A DNA stretch of 21,724 nucleotides from positions 1 to 21,724 of the forward strand of contig PLEA01000572.1 of assembly GCA_003136335.1 (NCBI GenBank). The letters run 5' to 3'. Below the pieces are notes generated by a model. That model saw only the letters and a list, made by a program, of their open reading frames with translations. It ran no database searches and had not been told where the DNA came from. The position numbers and the translations under genes were made by a program. This DNA comes from Acidobacteriaceae bacterium. GTDB lineage: Bacteria > Acidobacteriota > Terriglobia > Terriglobales > SbA1. Positions 15,465 through 21,724 of this stretch are shown here, piece after piece (positions within the stretch are counted from its first letter, which is position 1; every line of letters starts with the position of its first letter).

Positions 15465-17837
15465 GTGACGGTCAGCAGAAAAGGAATCTGGTCTGCTTTG
15501 CAGAGCATGAGTTGGAACGAACTCGAGACTCGTGTGCGCCAGGAAGTCTCCAAGCGACTGGATGTAAGTCTGTCCAAAATCGGAATACAACCGGGTGGGA
15601 ACGGACTGCGTAGAACCTCCGGCTTTACCGGGAAGTTCTTCTTTCCAACAAATGAGCTTTCACAGCGCGTTGGCCTGTTGCGCGAACATCTGCCCCGCGA
15701 GGCGGAGGACATTGCGGCGGAAGCGAACGAGATTTGCCGCCATCGTTTCCGACTCCTGGGTTACCGGGACCTCGACTTTGGCGCCGAAATCGACTGGCAT
15801 CTCGACGCAGCGCATGGTTTGCGCTCACCACTTATACCGTGGTTCAAGATCAACTTTCTCGATTTTGCCGGGATAGGCGATCACAAGGTCACGTGGGAGT
15901 TGAGCCGCCACCAGCACCTGGTCACGCTGGCGAAGGCATGGTTGCTTACGGGACAAGAAACTTATGCGCAAGAAATTCTCGCGCAATGGTACTCCTGGCA
16001 GCGCGCCAATCCCTATCCGCTGGGAGTGAACTGGGCGAGCAGCCTTGAGGTTGCGTTCCGCAGTCTGTCCTGGATTTGGCTGCTGCATCTGCTGGCGGAG
16101 TGTCCGGTTGTGCCGCCCAATTTTCGGAATGATCTTGTGCGTGGATTGGCGTTGAACGGCCGCCATATTGAGCGATACCTCTCCACGTATTTTTCTCCCA
16201 ACACGCATCTGCTCGGGGAGGCGGTCGCGCTGTTTTTTATCGGAACACTTTGTCCGCAAATTCCGTCTGCCGAAGGTTGGAAGAAGAAAGGCTGGAAAAT
16301 CGTTCAGGAAGAGATCTTGCGGCAGGTGCGACCTGACGGCGTATATTTCGAGCAATCGTTCTACTACCACGTTTACGCCCTTGATTTCTTCCTGCACGCG
16401 CGCTCGCTTGCCTCGCGAAATGGGATGGAGGTTCCGTCGGGCTTCGATCTTGTGATCCGAAAGATGCTGGCTGTTATTCAGGCTCTTGCGCAAACCGCCC
16501 CTCCCGACGGCTTCGGCGATGATGATGGCGGAAGAGTTTTCAATCCCAGACGCAATCGCGCTGAACACATGACAGATCCACTGGCGATCGGCGCCGCACT
16601 TTTTCACGACGAAAGCCTCAGAGCCAGCGCGACCGTGACCGAAGAGGCGATTTGGCTATTCGGCGAACCGGCGTTGCCCTCCGCCGCCCAACAATCGAAC
16701 TCACTATCTCGGACGAAATCCTTCGGCGATGGAGGGCTTTACGTCGCGGGAAGTTCGGAGCCCTTCTCTCAACAGATGGTCATTGATGCAGGGCCTCTGG
16801 GCAGCGGACGCGGCGGCCATGGCCACGCGGATGCGTTAAGCGTCAAACTGGCCTTCGGCGGTCGCCGCTGGCTGGTGGACGCGGGAACTTATTGCTACAT
16901 CGGTCCCGGCGACGACCGGAATATATTTCGCGGAACACGCGCGCACAATACACTGGCTGTTGATGGCGTCGATCAGGCGGAACCCGAGGGACCGTTTGCC
17001 TGGAGTTCGGTTTCAAACACGCAGGCAGACTTGTGGATTGCGGGAAGCACTTTCACCCTGTTTGCGGGATCCCATTCAGGCTATGAACGGTTGCCTGAAT
17101 CGGTGCGGCACCGGCGGTTCGTGTTTCACCTGAACGGCGCCTTGTGGCTCGTGCGCGATGTGGCCGAGGGAAAAGGCTCGCATCTGCTCGAGACCTCCTG
17201 GCACTTCGCTCCGGAAGTCGAAGTCTCCCCAAGCGGAAACAATTTTATTGCCGCTTCACCGTCGGACAATCGCGAGGCATCAAATCATCTCACGCTTCTT
17301 CCGGCCGGCGATCTGCGATGGAAATCCGAACTAGTCTCGGAGCATGTCTCGCCGGCTTACGGTGCAAAGGTAAGTGCCCCAGTCGTGCGCTACAGTGGGC
17401 GGGTTGAACTTCCCGCAGAGCATGCTGTTCTGCTCATAGCCACGGTGGGGCGGCTGAGTGAGAACGGCACGTTCATGCGAGAAGAACGCCAGCACGAGGG
17501 CGATGCCGTAGCGGAAGCGGCCTACCGGTATGAGGATGGCCGCGCGAGGCACTGGATGATTTTTCATGAAGGACAACGGGGGGAATGGAACTTTGGTCCA
17601 TGGACGAGTAACGCGAAGTTCCTCTATTTTTGTGTGAAGGATCGGCGAGTGGATCATCTGGTGTTTTGCGAGGGAAGTTTCGCGCGGCTCCGGAGTGAGG
17701 CTCTACTCTCACATGTCGCCACTCTGCAATCCCTCGAATGGACGAAGCGGGAGGGCCAGCATCAACTGGCCTGCTCCGATGAGACGGCCGCCAGATCTTT
17801 TTCCGGGAGCCTGCTCGATTCAGAAATTGTGATTTGA
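15465..17837 (+). CDS. Heparinase II/III family protein (polysaccharide lyase-like)
   Basis: A 790-residue protein with the alpha/alpha-toroid plus beta-sheet layout of the heparinase II/III and alginate-lyase (PL15/17-like) group. The toroid covers roughly residues 110-400 (WFKINFLDF, WELSRHQHL, NPYPLGVNWASSLEVAFRSLSW, FSPNTHLLGEA, DGVYFEQSFYYHVYALDF). The C-terminal domain has the hallmark RGGHGHADALSVKL (His452, His454) and LVDAGTYCY. Such enzymes cleave uronic-acid-containing chains by beta-elimination; the candidate catalytic Asn/His/Tyr (NTHLLGE, YFEQSFYYH) are present. No signal peptide is seen, as in many homologues in exopolysaccharide clusters. It may trim, edit or recycle the polymer made here. 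The GTG at 15465 gives the longest frame; an ATG at 15507 (MSWNELE) is the alternative. It reads toward asnB, 45 bp away. Confidence 0.88.
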   Translation: MTVSRKGIWSALQSMSWNELETRVRQEVSKRLDVSLSKIGIQPGGNGLRRTSGFTGKFFFPTNELSQRVGLLREHLPREAEDIAAEANEICRHRFRLLGYRDLDFGAEIDWHLDAAHGLRSPLIPWFKINFLDFAGIGDHKVTWELSRHQHLVTLAKAWLLTGQETYAQEILAQWYSWQRANPYPLGVNWASSLEVAFRSLSWIWLLHLLAECPVVPPNFRNDLVRGLALNGRHIERYLSTYFSPNTHLLGEAVALFFIGTLCPQIPSAEGWKKKGWKIVQEEILRQVRPDGVYFEQSFYYHVYALDFFLHARSLASRNGMEVPSGFDLVIRKMLAVIQALAQTAPPDGFGDDDGGRVFNPRRNRAEHMTDPLAIGAALFHDESLRASATVTEEAIWLFGEPALPSAAQQSNSLSRTKSFGDGGLYVAGSSEPFSQQMVIDAGPLGSGRGGHGHADALSVKLAFGGRRWLVDAGTYCYIGPGDDRNIFRGTRAHNTLAVDGVDQAEPEGPFAWSSVSNTQADLWIAGSTFTLFAGSHSGYERLPESVRHRRFVFHLNGALWLVRDVAEGKGSHLLETSWHFAPEVEVSPSGNNFIAASPSDNREASNHLTLLPAGDLRWKSELVSEHVSPAYGAKVSAPVVRYSGRVELPAEHAVLLIATVGRLSENGTFMREERQHEGDAVAEAAYRYEDGRARHWMIFHEGQRGEWNFGPWTSNAKFLYFCVKDRRVDHLVFCEGSFARLRSEALLSHVATLQSLEWTKREGQHQLACSDETAARSFSGSLLDSEIVI

Positions 17838-17882
17838 ACTCGGGGCAGAGCTGAGGCTTCAACCAGCGAGCAGAATAAACAA

Positions 17883-19814
17883 ATGTGCGGCATCACCGGG
17901 GTCATGCAATTCGGAGGCGCGAGGGTTGAGCCTGAGACTCTCCGGCGGATGTGTGCCGCCATGGTCCATCGCGGACCGGACGACGAGGGAATCTATACGT
18001 CCGGACCCGTTGGAATCGGCATGCGACGGCTTAGTATTGTCGATCTCGCGACCGGCCACCAGCCCCTCAGCAACGAAGACGGCACGGTCTGGATTGTTTT
18101 CAACGGCGAAATCTACAACCATGCCGCCTTGCGGGAGAAGTTGCAGTCGCTGGGTCACCAATACCGCACCCACAGCGACACGGAAACCATCGTTCACCTG
18201 TACGAAGAATATGGGTCGGACTGTGTACAACACCTTCGAGGCATGTTTGCCTTCGCCATATGGGACGCCCGCGCTCAACGCCTTTTCATAGCGCGCGACC
18301 GGCTGGGCATCAAGCCCCTTCACTACCAACTGACGTCTCAGCAAATAGTTTTTGGCTCGGAGATCAAAGTGATTCTCGCTTTTCCCGGAACCGGTGTGCA
18401 GTTTGATCGCACGATTCTTCCGGAATATCTGGCGTTCGGATATCTCTCAGGCGAACAAACTTTCTATGGCGGGATTCGCAAGCTGATGCCGGGTCACTGG
18501 ATGGAGGTTGACGCGAGCGGGAAAGTCAGGATCGAGCGCTACTGGGATCTTCCCGTAACCGAAAGCGAACACTCCCGCCCGGAGAGTTACTACATCCAGA
18601 CGTACCGGGAAATGCTGGAGCAAGCGGTGAGCAGCCACTTGATGAGTGATGTGCCGCTCGGCGTTTTTCTCAGCGGCGGCGTCGACTCCAGCGCGGTGGC
18701 CGCGTTGATGACAAAGATCCGTCGTGCTCCGGTCGAGACTTTCTCGGTGGGCTACGCGGAAGACGCATATAGCGAACTGCCGTATGCCCGCGTTGTTGCC
18801 AATCATCTGAATTCGCTTCACCACGAAGTTCTCGTCAGCGAGCAGGATTTCTTCGATAGCCTGCCGCATCTTATCTGGCACGAGGACGAGCCCATCGTCT
18901 GGCCTTCCAGTGTTGCTCTCTATTTCGTAGCGAAACTCGCACAGGAGCGGGTGAAAGTGGTGCTGACCGGCGAGGGGGCAGACGAAACGCTCGCCGGCTA
19001 CTCCCGATATGCCTTCACTCTCAAGAATGCGGCGTGGGACCGCGTCTACCGGCGAATGACCCCCGATGCGGTCCGCGGAGCGATTCGCGGTGCCATCGCC
19101 GATTCAACCTGGATCAACGCCTCCGTCCGTCGCAAATTGTCCCACACCTTCCTGGCCCGCAACGGCAACTCCTGGGCTTCCTTCTACTTTGATAACTTCT
19201 TCTCCGCATTCAGCGAGGGCGATCAAGCCGGACTACTCACCGACGAGGTTCTCAAGGAATGCGCGGCAGGAGCGGCCTATCAGCATGTACTCGAATACTG
19301 GGAACATTCATCGGGTGAGATGCTGCATCGTCTGCTTTACACCGACATCAAGACTTACTTGGTCGAACTGCTGATGAAGCAGGACAACATGAGCATGGCC
19401 GCCTCAATCGAAAGCCGGGTTCCCTTCCTCGACCATCTTCTAGTGGAATTTGCCACGAACATTCCGCAGAATCTGCAACTCGGAGGATTCGCGGGAAAGC
19501 GCATTCTGAAAAAAGCTGTCGAAGACTTGCTGCCGCACTCCATCCTGTACCGTCAGAAATTGGGCTTCCCCACGCCTTGGAGCCGCTGGCTGGGCGGGCC
19601 TCGGCTGGACGTGATCCGCAGTCTGCTTCTCGAACCAAGGAGCACGGAGCGAGAGTTGTTCCAGCGTTCCGCGGTGGAGAGGTTATTCGAGGAACATCGA
19701 TCGGGTTATCGCGACCATTACGACCGCATCTGGCGCTTGCTGAACCTGGAGTTGTGGCACAGAGTGTGTTTGGAAAAGGAAGAACATGAGCCGGTTTCGG
19801 CTACGGCGCATTAA
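17883..19814 (+). CDS. asnB: Asparagine synthase-type amidotransferase (AsnB family)
   Basis: A 643-residue two-domain enzyme. The start MCGITGV leaves Cys2 as the N-terminal nucleophile of the class II glutaminase domain (residues 2 to about 210), with RRLSIVDL (48-55), NGEIYN (74-79) and RDRLGIKP (138-145) as further signatures. The synthetase domain contains the ATP-pyrophosphatase loop SGGVDSS (264-270) and the later GEGADE motif. Ammonia from glutamine is carried to an AMP-activated carboxylate. In polysaccharide clusters, relatives such as WbpS and WbtH amidate sugar uronic acids, and the AlgD-type dehydrogenase here would provide such a carboxylate; an ordinary asparagine synthetase role is the alternative. 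It follows the heparinase-type gene by 45 bp and is probably co-transcribed. Its last 132 bp overlap the convergent glycosyltransferase gene. The ribosome-binding site is weak. Confidence 0.93.
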   Translation: MCGITGVMQFGGARVEPETLRRMCAAMVHRGPDDEGIYTSGPVGIGMRRLSIVDLATGHQPLSNEDGTVWIVFNGEIYNHAALREKLQSLGHQYRTHSDTETIVHLYEEYGSDCVQHLRGMFAFAIWDARAQRLFIARDRLGIKPLHYQLTSQQIVFGSEIKVILAFPGTGVQFDRTILPEYLAFGYLSGEQTFYGGIRKLMPGHWMEVDASGKVRIERYWDLPVTESEHSRPESYYIQTYREMLEQAVSSHLMSDVPLGVFLSGGVDSSAVAALMTKIRRAPVETFSVGYAEDAYSELPYARVVANHLNSLHHEVLVSEQDFFDSLPHLIWHEDEPIVWPSSVALYFVAKLAQERVKVVLTGEGADETLAGYSRYAFTLKNAAWDRVYRRMTPDAVRGAIRGAIADSTWINASVRRKLSHTFLARNGNSWASFYFDNFFSAFSEGDQAGLLTDEVLKECAAGAAYQHVLEYWEHSSGEMLHRLLYTDIKTYLVELLMKQDNMSMAASIESRVPFLDHLLVEFATNIPQNLQLGGFAGKRILKKAVEDLLPHSILYRQKLGFPTPWSRWLGGPRLDVIRSLLLEPRSTERELFQRSAVERLFEEHRSGYRDHYDRIWRLLNLELWHRVCLEKEEHEPVSATAH

Positions 19815-21724
19815 CCTTGGGGAACTTATCGCGCCGGAACCAATATCCGCGCCCTCTTTCATTTCACCAGAGGCTAAGGCTCGATACACTTTCAACCACT
19901 GTTCCCGCACGACCGGCCAGCAATAGCGCTGCAACTCCTGACGGGCATTTGCAACCAGCCGCTCCGCCAACTCGGAATCCTGCAGAACCCGGATCACATT
20001 CAGCGCGAGCGCGGATGCGTCTCCGACCGGCGAAAGCAATCCCGTACGTTCGTGCTCGACCAGGTAATGCATCCCTTCCGGCTCTGTACTGACCACCGGC
20101 GTTCCTGCAGCGAATGCCTCTAAAACCGAGATCGGCATATTGTCGATCCGGGAAGCGTTGATGAAAATGTCGGCCTGGTCGTAGAAGCGCCCAATCTCAT
20201 GGTGCGCGGCAACGCCTTTGAAGTTGACCCCCGTCAGCTTCATATTGCTCACCAGACTGCGAATATCTCTATCCAGCGGGCCACCGCCCACCAGATCGAG
20301 CTGCGCATCAGGGAAGGTGCGCTGCACTTCAGCAAACGCCCGCACCACCACATCAACGCAGTAGTAAGGATGAAAGCCTCGCGTGCAGACCAGGTGAGGG
20401 CGGAGTGGCCGCCGTGATCGAAACGTGAATTGCTCTACCTCCACGATGTTGGGGATGGCTTGGGCTGACAGGCTGAATTCCCCAAGAACATTGACGAGGT
20501 ATCCGGAAGGCACCACCAGTTGGTCGGTTTCTTTCAGCACTCGGCGTGCGGTGGAGGAGTGTTGCAGATGGTCCCGGCACTCTCCGCTGTGATAGTTGAT
20601 CAGCGTTCTCTTGCCTCGTCGACGTGTGATCAGCCACGCCGGAAGTGGCGCCAGCAGAAAAGAAGAGTAAGAAGCCGAGAATATATGGGCAACATCGGTA
20701 TCCTTCAACTTGTTCCACAGGGACAGCGCATAAACCGGTTCGCGAACAACCGTACGTAAAAATGGCACCCGCTCGACCCAGCGGAGTCCGTAAGGAAACG
20801 GTGGATCGACGGGGACAAAACTAGCCTCCACGTCCGGATCATCCTTCCAATTCCGCATGAGCAGATCCGCCTGAACGGACTGACCGCCTACGTAGCGCAA
20901 ACTGGGGGCGACAAACGCCACACGAAGACGGGAAGGTGGGATGGGGACACGAGCAGAGTTGCGTCGCGCGCCGCTGCGTTGGTGGTGCCCGGCGAGAACA
21001 TCGGAATAAAGTTCGCAGTATTGCTCACGGATTCGCTCAACGCTGAAATTCTCCAGTGCGAATTGCCGCGCCCGGTGAGACATTTCTCGCCGCAGCTCCT
21101 CGTCCGCCAGCACGCGCTCCAATCCCTCAGCGAGAGCTGCTTCGTCATTCGGGGAAACCAGCAACGCACGCCCATCGCCACCGAGTTCAACGTTTCCACC
21201 CACCGCTGTCGCCACGACCGGCACTCCCGCGGCCATAGATTCCAGCATGACATTGGATAGGCTCTCCGAAATCGAGGGCACAACTGAAACATCGAGGCTA
21301 GCCAGAATCGCGGCTATATCGCGGCAATCTCCGAGAAATCGAACGCGGCTTTGCAAGCCGAGGCCGGCTGCCTGGCGTTCTAATTCCGGACGCATCGGAC
21401 CGTCGCCAATGAGCAGGAATTCGACGCTTGGAAACTTTTCTGCCACGCGCGCCGCTGCCCGCAGAAAGCCGCCCTGGTTCTTATAAACCGCATTCATCCG
21501 GGCAATCATCCCCACGCGAAGAATTCCCTCGCGACGTTCCAAAGCTGGCGCAGTCTTTGCAAACGTTTCTGGCGGCAATCCATTGCCGATCACGGCCAGC
21601 TTGTGCGCCGGCAGACCCGCTTGCAACAGACGGTCCGCAGCCGCCTGTGAGTTGCACACCACCCGGTCGCACCAACGAAACATCGCTAGCTGCGCCTTGA
21701 ACTTGGCAGGAGTAAGGAGATCGC
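19683..21724 (-). CDS. Double-domain GT4 glycosyltransferase, partial
   Basis: The frame enters from the right edge (13 more codons before the Met at 21683), so the N-terminus is missing. Numbering from that Met, residues 1-230 are the donor domain of a first GT4 unit: VGMIARMNAVYKNQ (57-70), LIGDGP, and the E-x7-E motif SESLSNVMLE (Glu140, Glu148). Residues about 252-610 are a complete second GT4 domain, beginning RLRVAFVAPSLRYVGGQSVQ with LVCTRGF, DLVGGGP and the motif DNMPISVLE (first Glu replaced by Asp). Tandem fusions of this type may add two successive sugars. The last 43 or so residues (624-666) lie antisense to the 3' end of asnB and look unlike GT4 sequence, as if an original stop was lost. 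It is transcribed toward asnB. Confidence 0.88.
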   Translation of the reverse strand, partial: DLLTPAKFKAQLAMFRWCDRVVCNSQAAADRLLQAGLPAHKLAVIGNGLPPETFAKTAPALERREGILRVGMIARMNAVYKNQGGFLRAAARVAEKFPSVEFLLIGDGPMRPELERQAAGLGLQSRVRFLGDCRDIAAILASLDVSVVPSISESLSNVMLESMAAGVPVVATAVGGNVELGGDGRALLVSPNDEAALAEGLERVLADEELRREMSHRARQFALENFSVERIREQYCELYSDVLAGHHQRSGARRNSARVPIPPSRLRVAFVAPSLRYVGGQSVQADLLMRNWKDDPDVEASFVPVDPPFPYGLRWVERVPFLRTVVREPVYALSLWNKLKDTDVAHIFSASYSSFLLAPLPAWLITRRRGKRTLINYHSGECRDHLQHSSTARRVLKETDQLVVPSGYLVNVLGEFSLSAQAIPNIVEVEQFTFRSRRPLRPHLVCTRGFHPYYCVDVVVRAFAEVQRTFPDAQLDLVGGGPLDRDIRSLVSNMKLTGVNFKGVAAHHEIGRFYDQADIFINASRIDNMPISVLEAFAAGTPVVSTEPEGMHYLVEHERTGLLSPVGDASALALNVIRVLQDSELAERLVANARQELQRYCWPVVREQWLKVYRALASGEMKEGADIGSGAISSPRLMRRSRNRLMFFLFQTHSVPQLQVQQAPDAVVMVAITRSMFLE

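Noticed and set aside
15825..16607. 260-residue open frame antisense to the heparinase-type gene
   Set aside because: The sense strand carries the conserved toroid sequence; the antisense product is rich in Arg and Gln and has no recognisable domain.

Overview
This window is the interior of a bacterial surface or exopolysaccharide biosynthesis locus. It is GC-rich and has no tRNA, rRNA, CRISPR array or recognisable transposase. The gene complement (oligosaccharide flippase, several GT4/GT2 glycosyltransferases, AlgD-type sugar-nucleotide dehydrogenase, heparinase II/III-type protein, AsnB-type amidotransferase) and a small secreted protein of a type I associate with Acidobacteriota suggest a soil acidobacterium. 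That taxonomic guess is inference only.

Layout. 1-4384 (+): C-terminal part of a Wzx-like flippase, a 720-residue zinc-ribbon/methyltransferase/APH-like kinase fusion, and a GT4 glycosyltransferase, probably one transcription unit. 4555-5931 (+): an exported, probable beta-propeller protein. 5975-6769 (-): a broken 3' part of an algD-like gene. 6770-7030 (-): the 5' part of a small secreted protein gene, joined to that fragment. 7106-11124 (-): a compact four-gene operon, FkbH-type HAD-IIIC enzyme, acyl carrier protein, polysaccharide-deacetylase-like protein and GNAT-type transferase. 11125-11866: low-information DNA with one doubtful ORF. 11867-12874 (+): a GT2 glycosyltransferase. 12871-13041: remnant of another glycosyltransferase. 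13048-13987 (+): a 5'-truncated second copy of the GT4 gene. 13988-15310 (-): intact algD-like dehydrogenase. 15465-19814 (+): heparinase II/III-type protein and AsnB. 19683-21724 (-): a double-domain GT4 protein running off the right edge.

The main structural result is a segmental duplication. GT4 3' sequence plus algD 3' sequence occurs twice in the same orientation (3470-6769 and 13048-14802). The left copy has intact GT4 and broken algD; the right copy has broken GT4 and intact algD. Between them lie 6278 bp (6770-13047) carrying the FkbH operon and the GT2, with broken genes at both ends. This is the topology expected from single-crossover (Campbell-type) integration of a circle carrying an internal GT4-algD fragment, or from a tandem duplication with an insertion at its junction.

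How the genes may work together. AlgD-type oxidation would supply a GDP-uronic acid, AsnB could amidate a sugar carboxyl, and the glycosyltransferases build a repeat unit that the flippase exports. The heparinase-type protein could cleave or edit the polymer. The MT-kinase fusion recalls WbdD-type chain terminators in domain order. The FkbH/ACP/deacetylase/GNAT operon is best read as an acyl-decoration module: a deacetylase exposes a sugar amine, FkbH and ACP supply a glyceryl-type (or other three-carbon) thioester, and the GNAT protein transfers it. The family assignments are well supported; the combined pathway is inference.
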